Position numbers and translations under genes: made by a program. DNA of 36,854 nt from Acetobacteraceae bacterium. Its GTDB lineage: Bacteria > Pseudomonadota > Alphaproteobacteria > Acetobacterales > Acetobacteraceae. Numbering within the stretch: position 1 is the first letter of the stretch; each line of letters starts with the position of its first letter. The notes beneath the pieces are model-generated. The model searched no databases and was not told the DNA's origin. It worked only from the letters and a program-made list of their open reading frames with translations. The DNA is taken from contig JASHRV010000126.1 in NCBI GenBank assembly GCA_030037175.1, positions 1-36,854 of the forward strand, given 5' to 3'. Shown here piece after piece: positions 7,458 through 15,538 of this stretch.

Positions 7458-8381
7458 TCAGGGAAGGCGGGCGAGGCGTTCGGCGAGGAGGGCGAAGATG
7501 CCGTCGGGATCGAGAGGCTCGAGGAGGCGGGTGCGGGTCGGGGCGGGGGCCTCCGCGATGAGGGTGCGGCCTCGGGCCGGGCCGGGGTCCCGATCGATCG
7601 CGAGGGTGATGGGGCGGGCGCGGAAAAGGGCGGGGCGGATGAGCCAGGCGATGGCCAGAGGGTCGTAGAGCGCCGGGCCTGTCTCGGCGGCGGGTCGCGG
7701 CAGGGCGGTGAGGATGGCGCCGGCGGTGCGAATGGCGCGGCCGGAGCCGGCGGCGGCAAGGGAGGCGATGCGCGCGGGGCTCGCTCGCACGGCTCGGCCG
7801 GCCTCGAGCGGGACCAGGGTGAGCGGGGCGCCGGAGGCGGTGAGGATCGCCAGCGCCTCGGGATCGGCGTGCGCATTGAATTCGGCCGCCGGGGTCGTGT
7901 TGCCGGCGTTTCGGGCTCCGCTCATCAGGACGATTTCGGCGACGTTGGCGGCAAGGGCGGGTTCGGTGGCGAGCGCGAGGGCGAGATTGGTCGCGGGCGC
8001 GATGCCGACCAGGGTGAGGGGGGCGGGTGCGGCGCCGAGCGCGGCGCGGATGGCGTCCGCGGCGATCCCCGGGGCAGCAGCCTGGCCTGGCGGGAGCGCG
8101 ACGCCGGCCATGCCGTCGGCGCCGTGGCCGGACCAACCGGGCGGGTAGGGCCCGAGAAGGGCGCGGTCGGCGCCGGCATGGACCGGGATGGTCTTGCCGG
8201 CGAGGGCAACGAGGCCGAGCGCGTTGGCGAGGGTGCGCTCGAGCGGGGCGTTGCCGCCGGGGACGGTGATCGCCTCTATGGCGAGCTCGGGCGAGGCGAG
8301 GGCGAGGAGGATCGCCAGCGCATCGTCGGTGCCGGGGTCGCAATCGAGGAGGATCGGGCGGGGCAAGCCGCTTGCGTGCAT
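7458..8381 (-). CDS. Nucleoside hydrolase (inosine-uridine preferring family)
   Basis: A 307-aa purine/pyrimidine ribonucleoside hydrolase, which splits the N-glycosidic bond to give ribose and free base. The N-terminal calcium-binding signature is PILLDCDPGTDDALAI, with aspartates at 13, 15, 19 and 20, followed by ITVPGGN. NTTPAAEFNAHADPEA matches the ribose-binding E-x-N segment. The C-terminal conserved block reads ALYDPLAIAWLI, where characterised enzymes usually have H-D-P; the histidine, which helps protonate the leaving base, is tyrosine here. The ATG at 8381 was preferred to one at 8462 because it gives the family N terminus; both have weak ribosome-binding sites. Substrate is not predictable. 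Divergent from the small exported protein gene. Confidence 0.87.
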   Translation of the reverse strand: MHASGLPRPILLDCDPGTDDALAILLALASPELAIEAITVPGGNAPLERTLANALGLVALAGKTIPVHAGADRALLGPYPPGWSGHGADGMAGVALPPGQAAAPGIAADAIRAALGAAPAPLTLVGIAPATNLALALATEPALAANVAEIVLMSGARNAGNTTPAAEFNAHADPEALAILTASGAPLTLVPLEAGRAVRASPARIASLAAAGSGRAIRTAGAILTALPRPAAETGPALYDPLAIAWLIRPALFRARPITLAIDRDPGPARGRTLIAEAPAPTRTRLLEPLDPDGIFALLAERLARLP

Positions 8382-8543
8382 GGGCGAGTCTCGCGTCGGA
8401 ACCGCAGCCGGGAAAGGGGAGCTCTGTTCGGTGACGCGAAGCCCATGAAACAACCGAAACATGTATTGCCGGAATCATTGGGAAATGCCAATAAGCGCGC
8501 CGCCGCGATCCGTCCGTGGACGCGAGAAGAGGATATATATCCA

Positions 8544-8798
8544 ATGGCCGACATCAGAATTTCGCGTGTCCGCTTCGCGGCCGCGCTCGGGGGTGGTGTG
8601 CTCATCGGTGCGCTGGCGAGCGGTGCCGCGTTCGCCGTTCAGGGCCACATGCTCAATGCGCGCGCCGATCTCTACGCTGCCAATCGTCAGCTTCAGTTGG
8701 CAATTGCCGACAAGGGCGGGCACCGCGTGAACGCGATGAACCTGGTCGAGCAGGCGATCGGCGAGGTGAATGCGGGGATCGCGGCCGGCGCCGAGTAA
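8544..8798 (+). CDS. Small exported protein (84 aa), conserved hypothetical
   Basis: Starts ATG 8544 and ends TAA 8796-8798. Residues 1-30 look like a Sec-type signal: RISRVRFAAA, then a hydrophobic GGGVLIGALASGAAFAV. The mature part contains LQLAIADKGGHRVNAMNLVE, followed by QAIGEVNAGI. I recognise the pattern DKGGHR-x3-(I/M)-x-LV-x2-AI-x-EV-x2-GI from small periplasmic proteins of alphaproteobacteria; their role is unknown. GAGG lies upstream, with an unusually AT-rich spacer (GATATATAT). The 162-base divergent gap before it should hold the promoters of this gene and of the nucleoside hydrolase, but I cannot place convincing -35/-10 boxes. Confidence 0.75.
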   Translation: MADIRISRVRFAAALGGGVLIGALASGAAFAVQGHMLNARADLYAANRQLQLAIADKGGHRVNAMNLVEQAIGEVNAGIAAGAE

Positions 8799-8805
8799 GG
8801 CTGAT

Positions 8806-8845
8806 TGCGCCTGGCTGACCGCGCTTCGCTGCTCGGCCAGGCGCA
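8806..8845. terminator. 10-bp stem hairpin after the small exported protein gene
   Basis: TGCGCCTGGC at 8806-8815 pairs perfectly with 8836-8845 across a 20-base loop. It lies 7 bases after the TAA of the plus-strand gene and 25 bases beyond the 3' end of the minus-strand dioxygenase gene, a natural place for a shared terminator. No T-run follows. Confidence 0.55.
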
Positions 8846-8870
8846 CAACCCGCCACAGCCTGGATCGGGC

Positions 8871-9752
8871 TCAGGCGGCGAGAAGGGCCTCGTAATCGAG
8901 GCTGGCCATCACCTGCACGCGGCGCATGGTGCGCTTTTCGTCCGGGCCATAGTCGGCCACGGCATTGTGGGTGGTGCCGATATTGTCCCACATCAGGACG
9001 TCGCCCTCGGTCCAGCGATGGGCATGGAGATATTCGGGGCGTTCCTGGTGGCGGAAGAGGCGATCCAGGATCTCGGCGCTCTCATCCTCCGCCATGCCGT
9101 CGATCCGCACAGTGTAGCCCACGTTGGCGTAGAGGATCGTCCGCCCGGTGAGCGGGTGGCGGCGAAAGATCGGCTGGGAGACTGGCGGCTTCTTCGCCCG
9201 CTGCTCGGGGGTGAGCGGCGCGCGGGCGGAACCGGGTCGGGCGCGCATCATATCCCAGAATTTCGCGAAATCATGCGTGGCGGTGCGGCCGGCGAGGGCG
9301 CGCTTGAGATCGGACGGCAGATCCTCGTACGCGGCATGCATGTTGCGGAACTGAGTATCGCCGAGCGGGCGGCCGTCGCGGCGCGGGACTTCGAGCGCGT
9401 GGAGAATGTTGGCGAGCGCGATCTCACGGCTGTAGGACATGTCGGTGTGCCAGCCCTGGCCGGCATCGGCGAGGCCGGTGGGCTTCCCGTCGCGGCGGAC
9501 GTTGGAAAGGATCATCACCTCCGGGAAGTCCGGCGCGTGGTGGGTGTTGGCCACGTTCACCTCGAGCGCACCGAAGCGGCGGCCGAAAGCGGCGAAGGCC
9601 GGGACATCGAGCGTCTGGTCCGGGAAGCAGAGCACGCCATGGCGGCCGAGTGCCGTGAGCAGGATGCGCAGATCCGTATCCGCGAGGGGCCGGCCGATGT
9701 CGAGTCCCGTGATCCGCGCCCCGAGAGTGCCTTTGCCGGGGGTGATTTCCAT
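8871..9752 (-). CDS. TauD/TfdA-family Fe(II)/2-oxoglutarate dioxygenase
   Basis: A 293-aa non-haem iron dioxygenase. These enzymes use 2-oxoglutarate and oxygen to hydroxylate substrates such as taurine, alkyl sulphates or phenoxyacetates. The iron-binding facial triad is visible: His102 and Asp104 in GQGWHTDMSY, and His262 in DNIGTTHNAVADY. The 2-oxoglutarate-binding arginine is Arg277 or Arg278 in RTMRRVQV. The N terminus GTLGARITGLDIGRPL is standard for the family. ATG 9752 has a good GGAGGAG site. No ABC transporter or sulphonate gene is adjacent, so the substrate is open. Three exact copies of a 14-base sequence lie immediately upstream of the ribosome-binding site. Confidence 0.87.
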   Translation of the reverse strand: MEITPGKGTLGARITGLDIGRPLADTDLRILLTALGRHGVLCFPDQTLDVPAFAAFGRRFGALEVNVANTHHAPDFPEVMILSNVRRDGKPTGLADAGQGWHTDMSYSREIALANILHALEVPRRDGRPLGDTQFRNMHAAYEDLPSDLKRALAGRTATHDFAKFWDMMRARPGSARAPLTPEQRAKKPPVSQPIFRRHPLTGRTILYANVGYTVRIDGMAEDESAEILDRLFRHQERPEYLHAHRWTEGDVLMWDNIGTTHNAVADYGPDEKRTMRRVQVMASLDYEALLAA

Positions 9753-9760
9753 TGGCTCCT

Positions 9761-9802
9761 CCCGCTCTTGTGAGCCCGCTCTTGTGAGCCCGCTCTTGTG
9801 AG
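9761..9802. repeat. Three tandem 14-bp repeats in the dioxygenase leader
   Basis: CCCGCTCTTGTGAG occurs three times without interruption (9761-9774, 9775-9788, 9789-9802), 8 bases upstream of the ATG at 9752. On the mRNA the unit reads CTCACAAGAGCGGG, and the last copy's GGG extends the ribosome-binding site GGGAGGAG. The remaining divergent gap to the EF-G start (9803-10014) holds no gene and no promoter that I can place with confidence. Confidence 0.9.
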
Positions 9803-10014
9803 GCTGATCAAACAGCGGATCGGAGCGGCCGGGAAGGGTGTTGCGGCGGGCAGGACGCGGAGCGCTTGCAAAACGCGGCCGGCATGTGCATTTCTCTGCC
9901 CACAGGATGGGTCCGGCCGTCACGTGATCGCTTGCACTTGGCCGGCAGAAAGCGGGCGCGCGGGAACCTCCCGCCGCGCCCGTTGTGGTTTGCCCGCCAT
10001 GATGGAGGTTCGCC

Positions 10015-12099
10015 GTGCCCGGCACGCCGCTTGAGAAGATCCGCAATATCGGCATCACCGCGCATATCGACGCGGGCAAGACCACCACGACCGAGCGCAT
10101 CCTTTATTACACGGGTGTGTCATACAAGATCGGCGAGGTGCACGAGGGCACGACCACGACCGACTACATGGAGCAGGAGCGCGAGCGGGGGATCACCATC
10201 ACCTCCGCTGCCGTGACCTGCGAGTGGGAAGGTCACCGGATCAACATCATCGACACGCCCGGCCATATCGATTTCAACATCGAGGTGAACCGCAGCCTCC
10301 GCGTGCTGGACGGGGCGATCTTCATCATCGAGGGCGTGGCGGGGGTGCAGCCGCAGTCGGAGACCAACTGGCGGCTCGCCGACCGCTACAATGTTCCGCG
10401 CATCATCTTCATCAACAAGCTCGACCGCACGGGGGCGGATTTCTTCCGCGCCACGGCGACTCTGCGCGAAAAGCTCGACATCGTGGCGCTGCCGCTGCAG
10501 CTGCCGATCGGGATCGAGGACAAGTTCCAGGGCGTGGTCGATCTCGTGGAGATGAAGGCCATCGTCTGGGAGGGCGGCGAGCTCGGCGCCAAGTACCATG
10601 ACGCCCCGATCCCCGAGGACCTCGCCGAGCAGGCCCGCGAATACCGCCAGACCCTCCTCGATACCGCGCTCTCGGTCGATGATGCGGCGATGGAAGAATA
10701 TTTCGACAAGGGAGACGTTTCCGTCGCGACCCTGAAGCGCTGTATCAAGGCCGGGACGATCAGCGGCGTCTTCCGCCCCGTTCTTTGCGGCACCGCCTTC
10801 AAGAACAAGGGCGTGCAGCCGCTGCTCGATGCGGTGATCGATTACCTGCCCTCGCCGGTGGATATCCCGGGGATCAAGGTCGCGGCCGAGGAAGGCGAGG
10901 AGGAGAGCGGCGCCGAGCGGCGGGTGATCAAGGCCGACCCCGACGCGCGCTTCGCCGGGCTCGCCTTCAAGATCATCAACGACAAGTACGGCACGCTGAC
11001 CTTCGTGCGTATTTATGCCGGGACCGCTCGGTCGGGCGATATGGTGCTCAACACGACCAAGGGGCACCGCGAGCGGATCGGGCGGATGTTCCAGATGCAC
11101 GCCGACAAGCGGGCGGAGATCAAGGAGGTCTCGGCCGGCGACATCGTCGCCTTCGTCGGCCTCAAGGACACCGCGACGGGTGATACGCTGGCCGCGGCCG
11201 AGGACCCGGTGGTGCTGGAGCGGATGGCCTTCCCGGTGCCGGTGATCGACATCTCGGTCGAGCCCCGGACCAAGGAGGGGATCGAGAAGATGACGCTGGG
11301 CCTGCAGAAGCTCGCGGGCGAGGACCCCTCGCTGCGGCTGCGCACGGACCAGGAGAGCGGGCAGACCATTCTCTCGGGGATGGGCGAGCTTCACCTCGAG
11401 ATCATCATCGACCGGCTCAAGCGCGAGTATGGGGTCGAGGCGGATATCGGCGCCCCGCAGGTCGCCTATCGCGAGACGATCAGCCGCGCCCATACCGAGA
11501 CCTACACCCACAAGAAGCAGACCGGCGGCGCCGGCCAGTTCGCCGAAGTGAAGGTCCTCTTCGAGCCCTTGGAGCGGAACGGCGGCATCGTCTTCGAGAA
11601 CAAGGTGGTCGGCGGCACCGTGCCGCGGGAATATATCCCGGCGGTGGAGAAGGGCATCCGCGTCCAGGCCGATACCGGCGTGCTGGCCGGGTTCCCGACG
11701 GTGGATTTCCGCTACACCCTGCTCGACGGCAAGTACCACGACGTCGATTCGTCGGCGCTCGCCTTCGAGATCGCGGCCAAGGCCTGCTTCCGCGAGGGGA
11801 TGAAGAAGGCGGCGCCGATCATCCTCGAGCCGATCATGGACGTCGAGATCACCACCCCGCAGGACCATGTGGGCGACGTGGTGGGCGACCTCAGCCGGCG
11901 GCGGGGGGTGATCCAGAGCCAGGACAGCTCGGGCTCGACGATCATCGTCCGCGCCCATGTTCCCCTCAAGGAAATGTTCGGCTACATTTCCGATCTTCGG
12001 AGCATGACCAAGGGCCGCGCCTCCTTCACCATGCAGTTCCACCACTACGATCCGGTGCCGCGGCAGATCGCGGACGAGATCATGGCGAAGACGGCCTGA
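10015..12099 (+). CDS. Elongation factor G, paralogue outside a str operon
   Basis: A 694-aa translational GTPase with full EF-G architecture. Domain I holds G1 AHIDAGKTT (16-24), switch [19 protein letters not shown]3 DTPGH (80-84) and G4 NKLD (134-137). Domain II ([20 protein letters not shown]), domain III ([14 protein letters not shown]), domain IV ([37 protein letters not shown]) and domain V ([20 protein letters not shown]) follow. It starts with GTG 10015 after GGAGG. Ribosomal protein genes rpsL and rpsG and tuf are not adjacent, and several normally invariant positions differ ([10 protein letters not shown] for [23 protein letters not shown] for [14 protein letters not shown]). It is therefore probably a second EF-G. 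Whether it translocates, recycles ribosomes or does something special is unknown. Heads a tight plus-strand gene run. Confidence 0.93.
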   Translation: MPGTPLEKIRNIGITAHIDAGKTTTTERILYYTGVSYKIGEVHEGTTTTDYMEQERERGITITSAAVTCEWEGHRINIIDTPGHIDFNIEVNRSLRVLDGAIFIIEGVAGVQPQSETNWRLADRYNVPRIIFINKLDRTGADFFRATATLREKLDIVALPLQLPIGIEDKFQGVVDLVEMKAIVWEGGELGAKYHDAPIPEDLAEQAREYRQTLLDTALSVDDAAMEEYFDKGDVSVATLKRCIKAGTISGVFRPVLCGTAFKNKGVQPLLDAVIDYLPSPVDIPGIKVAAEEGEEESGAERRVIKADPDARFAGLAFKIINDKYGTLTFVRIYAGTARSGDMVLNTTKGHRERIGRMFQMHADKRAEIKEVSAGDIVAFVGLKDTATGDTLAAAEDPVVLERMAFPVPVIDISVEPRTKEGIEKMTLGLQKLAGEDPSLRLRTDQESGQTILSGMGELHLEIIIDRLKREYGVEADIGAPQVAYRETISRAHTETYTHKKQTGGAGQFAEVKVLFEPLERNGGIVFENKVVGGTVPREYIPAVEKGIRVQADTGVLAGFPTVDFRYTLLDGKYHDVDSSALAFEIAAKACFREGMKKAAPIILEPIMDVEITTPQDHVGDVVGDLSRRRGVIQSQDSSGSTIIVRAHVPLKEMFGYISDLRSMTKGRASFTMQFHHYDPVPRQIADEIMAKTA

Positions 12100-12105
12100 T
12101 ACGGG

Positions 12106-12423
12106 GTGATGCAACCTTCCCGGCTGCATTGGATGCGCGGGCGAAGGGGCGAGGGCCAGGCAGCGAGCCGCGCCGTGGAATGGATCGGGTGTGATGAGAG
12201 AGGCCAGGCGGTGGCGCGGGTGGTGCGCGTGCTGGGGCCCCTCTCGGAAGGGTGGCGGCTCTACCGGGCGGTGGCGCTGGATACGGACGGGCGGGTGATC
12301 GAGCTCCGGCCCGGGCCGCCTGAGGAGGGCGCGGACTGGCTGGCCTGCATCGGCGGGCGGGTGGTCGGGCGGGCGGCGCTGCCGCTGCAGGCCGTGCGCA
12401 CCGCCGAAGCCGCGCTCGGCTGA
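12106..12423 (+). CDS. Unknown 105-aa protein following the EF-G paralogue
   Basis: Begins 6 bases after the EF-G stop (GTG 12106; ATG 12109 is an equally good start), so it is likely translated by coupling. I do not recognise the family. The sequence is basic at the start (LHWMRGRRGEGQ), then predicted to be beta-rich: VEWIGCDERGQAVARVVRVL, WRLYRAVALDTDGRVIEL and WLACIGGRVVGRAALPL, ending in a short helix AVRTAEAALG. It has two cysteines and no signal peptide or membrane segment. Regular alternation and tight operon position argue that it is a real gene. It is followed after 28 bases by the GmhA-type isomerase. Confidence 0.6.
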   Translation: MMQPSRLHWMRGRRGEGQAASRAVEWIGCDERGQAVARVVRVLGPLSEGWRLYRAVALDTDGRVIELRPGPPEEGADWLACIGGRVVGRAALPLQAVRTAEAALG

Positions 12424-12451
12424 GCAGTTTTCCCAGGGGATAGCCTCCGGC

Positions 12452-13051
12452 ATGGCGAGGGATGAGGCCGTGCGGTTCCGCGCGATCATGGAGCGCGGGG
12501 CTCTGCTCAGGCAACGGATCGCCGCTGAGCTCGCCTTCCCTGTGCTGGCGGTGGTCGGGGCCTGCGAGACAAGCCTGCGCGGCGGGGGAAAGCTGCTTTT
12601 TTGCGGCAACGGCGGTTCGGCGGCCGACGCCCAGCATCTCGCGACCGAGTTTCTGATCCGGCTGCGCTCGGGGCACGAGCGGCCGTCTTATGCGGCGCTG
12701 GCGCTGACGCTCGATCCGGCGGCGCTGACTGCCTGCGGCAATGATTACGGTTTCGACCGGATATTCGAGCGGCCGCTGCGCGGGCTTGGGCGGGCAGGGG
12801 ACGTGCTTTTCGGCATCACCACCTCCGGCCGTTCGCCGAACGTGCTGGCGGCTTTGAAGGCAGCGCGGGAGATGGGAATCGTGACGGTGGGGCTGCTCGG
12901 CGGCGATGGCGGCGAGGCGGCAGGTCTCTGCGCTCACGCGCTGCTCGTTCCCGATTCCGAGACGGCGCGCATCCAGGAATGCCACATCACGCTCGGTCAC
13001 GCGGTGCTCGAGCTCCTTGAGGACCGGCTGTTGGCGCGGCCGATTTCATGA
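12452..13051 (+). CDS. gmhA: Phosphoheptose isomerase (SIS domain)
   Basis: A 199-aa SIS-domain protein. GmhA converts sedoheptulose 7-phosphate to glycero-manno-heptose 7-phosphate for lipopolysaccharide core or heptosylated glycans. Signatures: LLFCGNGGSAADAQHLATEF at 48-66, with zinc ligands His62 and Glu66 equivalent to those in E. coli GmhA; GITTSGRSPNVLAAL, the sugar-phosphate loop; and ARIQECHITLGH near the C terminus, giving the remaining Gln and His ligands. The gene ends in a 4-base overlap (ATGA) with the epimerase gene, so the two are translationally coupled. Other heptose genes (hldE, gmhB, gmhD) are not in this window. A role in capsule or S-layer glycan rather than core is possible. 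Confidence 0.9.
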   Translation: MARDEAVRFRAIMERGALLRQRIAAELAFPVLAVVGACETSLRGGGKLLFCGNGGSAADAQHLATEFLIRLRSGHERPSYAALALTLDPAALTACGNDYGFDRIFERPLRGLGRAGDVLFGITTSGRSPNVLAALKAAREMGIVTVGLLGGDGGEAAGLCAHALLVPDSETARIQECHITLGHAVLELLEDRLLARPIS

Positions 13052-14022
13052 CCGTCCTGCTCACCGGCGCGGCCGGGTTCATCGGCCATCACGTGGCACG
13101 CGCGTTGCTGGCGCGAGGCGAGCGGGTCGTCGGGATCGACGACTGCAACCCCTATTACGACGTGCGGCTGAAGGAAGCGCGGCTCGGCCTGCTCGCGCGC
13201 GCGCCGGGCTTCGTGTTCCATCGTCTCGACATCACCGACCGCGAGGCGGTTCTTTCCCTGTTCGAGGCCGAACGGGCGGCGCGCACCGTCGTGCATCTCG
13301 CGGCGCAGGCGGGGGTTCGTTACGCGCTGGTCGATCCCTATAGCTACGCGGAGACCAACGTCGCGGGTCATCTCGTGATCCTGGAGGCGGCGCGGCGGCT
13401 CAAAGAGCTGCGGCACCTCGTTTATGCGAGCTCGTCCTCGGTCTATGGCGCAAACACGGAATTGCCCTTCGCCGAAGGCGACCGCGTCGACCGGCCGGTC
13501 TCGCTCTATGCGGCAACCAAGCGCGCGGGCGAATTGATGAGCTACGCGTACGCCCACCAGTTCGGGCTCCCGCAGACCGGGCTCCGCTTCTTCACGGTCT
13601 ATGGGCCATGGGGCAGGCCGGACATGGCCTATTACAGCTTCGCGCGAGCGATCGTCGAACGGACGCCGATCACGCTCTATGACGAGGGCAGGCTACGGCG
13701 CGATTTCACTTATATCGACGATATCGTGGCAGGCGTGCTCGGCTGCCTCGATCGGCCTCCGGACGGTGTCCCGCCGCAACGGGTGCTGAATATCGGCAAC
13801 CATCGGAGCGAGGAGGTGGCTACCCTCGTCGAGCTGCTCGAGGAAGCGTTGGGGCGGAGAGCAGTGATACGCTGCGCGCCGCGTCCGGCCTCCGAGGTGG
13901 TCGAGACCTTCGCCGCGGTCGATGCGATCGGCAAGCTGGCCGGGTTCCGGCCCGCGACGCCGCTTGCGGAGGGGATTCCACGGTTCGTCGCCTGGTTCCG
14001 GCGCTGGCACGGGCTGGCATAA
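13048..14022 (+). CDS. NAD-dependent sugar-nucleotide epimerase (UDP-glucuronate 4-epimerase type)
   Basis: A 324-aa extended short-chain dehydrogenase. The NAD-binding TGAAGFIG is at residues 6-13; the catalytic elements are the serine-rich YASSSSVYG (126-134) and Tyr154/Lys158 in SLYAATKRAGEL. The stretch DDCNPYYDVRLKEARL and the later RFFTVYGPWGRPDMAYYSF are characteristic of the UDP-glucuronate 4-epimerase (CapI/LpsL) branch, which supplies UDP-galacturonate for capsule or lipopolysaccharide. RRDFTYIDDIVAGV is also typical. The ATG overlaps the gmhA stop by 4 bases. The exact nucleotide sugar is inferred from the branch-specific motifs and not proven. Confidence 0.88.
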   Translation: MTVLLTGAAGFIGHHVARALLARGERVVGIDDCNPYYDVRLKEARLGLLARAPGFVFHRLDITDREAVLSLFEAERAARTVVHLAAQAGVRYALVDPYSYAETNVAGHLVILEAARRLKELRHLVYASSSSVYGANTELPFAEGDRVDRPVSLYAATKRAGELMSYAYAHQFGLPQTGLRFFTVYGPWGRPDMAYYSFARAIVERTPITLYDEGRLRRDFTYIDDIVAGVLGCLDRPPDGVPPQRVLNIGNHRSEEVATLVELLEEALGRRAVIRCAPRPASEVVETFAAVDAIGKLAGFRPATPLAEGIPRFVAWFRRWHGLA

Positions 14023-14024
14023 AC

Positions 14025-14040
14025 GCCCGGGCTTTCGGGC
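14025..14040 (+). terminator. Short GC hairpin after the epimerase gene
   Basis: GCCCG (14025-14029) and CGGGC (14036-14040) with loop GGCTTT, 3 bases after the TAA of the epimerase gene. The stem is only 5 bp and no clear T-run follows; a weak candidate for the end of the EF-G/gmhA/epimerase operon. Confidence 0.3.
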
Positions 14041-14128
14041 AGAACACAATCTGTTTCCGGCCCTTCCGCTCGCGCGGCCGGCGGCCCAGATGGCGGGAAC
14101 GCTGCCTTTTCTCGCCGGAGATCGGGCC

Positions 14129-15268
14129 ATGCACTACCCTTCGCTCTCGCTGATCCGCCCTTCCGTCCGCCGGCGCCTGCGCGTCCTTGCCGGCGGCGAC
14201 CCGGCCCGGCCGCGGCTCGATCGCGGGCGGGTGGAGGCGGCGTTGCACCGGCAGATGCGGGTGCTCGGGATCGATCGGCCGATTGCCTGGCAGGGCGGGC
14301 TCGGCGCGGCGCGGGAGGCGGTCATCGCGCGGGCGCTGGCATCGCTTCCGGAGCGGATCCCCGAGATCGCACGCGCAGCGGCCCGGCGTCTCGCGCGGGC
14401 GCGCGGCCTCTGCGTCCATGTGCCTGAACCGGGCGCGGAGCAGCGGGATTTCGTGGTGGCGGCAAAGGCGGCAGCCTGGCGGGCCGCGTACGATGCGATG
14501 GAGCGCCAGATCGCGGCTGCGGTGCATGACCCTCGGTATGCGGAGCGCACATCCCATCCGTGGAACGCGCGCTGGGGCGAGCGCGCGGCGCGCGGGCGCG
14601 CACGGGGAGCGGTCGCGGATCTCTATCTCGCCTGCCGCCAGCCGCGAAACCTTCGGGCGGCTATTCGCGGAGGCAACGATGCCGCGCGAGAGCCGGTGCT
14701 CGATGCGCCCGCGCCACCTTCCTTCGCGGAGGACTGGATGAGCGCCTGGATGATCGCGTGGGCGGAGATTCTGGAGAATCCGGAGGCGATCGACGATCCG
14801 TACGGCGAGGCAGGGCAGGCAGCATGGGACGCGCTGCTGGAGAGGGCAGGCGGCGAAGCGGGAAGGGAGGTGCTGACGGCGGCACGAAGCTGCGCATTCG
14901 CCGCCTTTGTTGAGAACGCGCTCGACCCGGTATACGGGGCCTGGTGCGCGCTCGGCGAGCTGAATGCCGGAAGCCCGGGCGGCGACCTCGCGCGGCCATG
15001 GAGCGGGATCCTTCGTTCGTTCTGGCTGCCGTTCCTGCAGATGAGCACGGCCGGGCTTGCGCTTTATTGGGCGACGCCGGAGGCGATCATCTGCCTGCCG
15101 CGACCTGCACTTTTCTTCCGTGGCGGAGCCCGCGAAAGCCATGAGGAATTGGCCGTTGTCTGGCCCGACGGCGAAAGGAGCGAGCGGCACGAGCACCCTC
15201 CGCTCGAAGCGGCGCAACCGTCTGAAGTCGGAACCCGGGCAGGGACGGCCGTCGGATCTTCGGCATGA
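14129..15268 (+). CDS. Unknown 379-aa protein, possibly a divergent DUF6745 member
   Basis: I do not recognise this protein with certainty. ATG 14129 was chosen for the GGAG site 8 bases upstream; an ATG at 14090 is also in frame. The sequence is alanine/arginine-rich and mostly helical (RRLRVLAGGDPARPRLDRGR, RALASLPERIPEIARAAARR), with tryptophan-rich segments (DWMSAWMIAWAEILENPEAI). Towards the end come LALYWATPEAIICLPRPALF and HEELAVVWPDGERSERHEHP. The combination 'bulky residue - CLPRPAL - about 15 residues - VxWPDGER' resembles the repeat-and-tail pattern of DUF6745 proteins, but other hallmarks are missing and the last 30 residues look non-conserved. No signal peptide or membrane segment. 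Confidence 0.55.
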   Translation: MHYPSLSLIRPSVRRRLRVLAGGDPARPRLDRGRVEAALHRQMRVLGIDRPIAWQGGLGAAREAVIARALASLPERIPEIARAAARRLARARGLCVHVPEPGAEQRDFVVAAKAAAWRAAYDAMERQIAAAVHDPRYAERTSHPWNARWGERAARGRARGAVADLYLACRQPRNLRAAIRGGNDAAREPVLDAPAPPSFAEDWMSAWMIAWAEILENPEAIDDPYGEAGQAAWDALLERAGGEAGREVLTAARSCAFAAFVENALDPVYGAWCALGELNAGSPGGDLARPWSGILRSFWLPFLQMSTAGLALYWATPEAIICLPRPALFFRGGARESHEELAVVWPDGERSERHEHPPLEAAQPSEVGTRAGTAVGSSA

Positions 15269-15279
15269 TCCATCGCGAC

Positions 15280-15302
15280 CCTGTTCCGGCCGGAAGAACA
15301 GG
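15280..15302 (+). terminator. 7-bp stem hairpin after the 379-aa protein gene
   Basis: CCTGTTC (15280-15286) pairs with GAACAGG (15296-15302) over a 9-base loop, 11 bases after the TGA of the preceding gene. No long T-run follows, so termination activity is only probable. The rest of the 270-base convergent gap (15269-15538) includes an AT-rich patch at about 15400-15425 and a tandem repeat, and no gene. Confidence 0.45.
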
Positions 15303-15475
15303 TTGTGAACCGTCCGCCCGTAATCCGTTTCAGCGTGTCAGTCCGACCGATCATTCCGTGGCCGATCTGGGCGCCGGCCCGCCCTCAGCCTCACGGGAAA
15401 TATCGTTTTATTTCAATATACTAGCTCTGCCACAAACGCGCACACGGGCCAGATGGTACAGATCTTTGCCCGCTC

Positions 15476-15518
15476 CCCTCAACCCGCCGCCCTCAACCCG
15501 CCGCCCTCAACCCGCCGC
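15476..15518. repeat. 14-bp tandem repeat, about three copies
   Basis: AACCCGCCGCCCTC occurs at 15481-15494 and 15495-15508, preceded by a partial unit ending at 15480 and followed by a third partial copy to 15518. It lies just beyond the 3' end of the GYD gene, between convergent genes. Confidence 0.85.
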
Positions 15519-15538
15519 GATGAAGCCGGCAGAGGGTT

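Noticed and set aside
9761..9802. CRISPR-like array from the 14-bp repeats here and at 15476
   Set aside because: The repeats are contiguous, with no spacers, and no cas gene is present.
10120..12609. An 829-codon open frame antisense to the EF-G gene
   Set aside because: Its translation is rich in His, Arg, Leu and Pro without any family motif; the plus-strand EF-G is certain.
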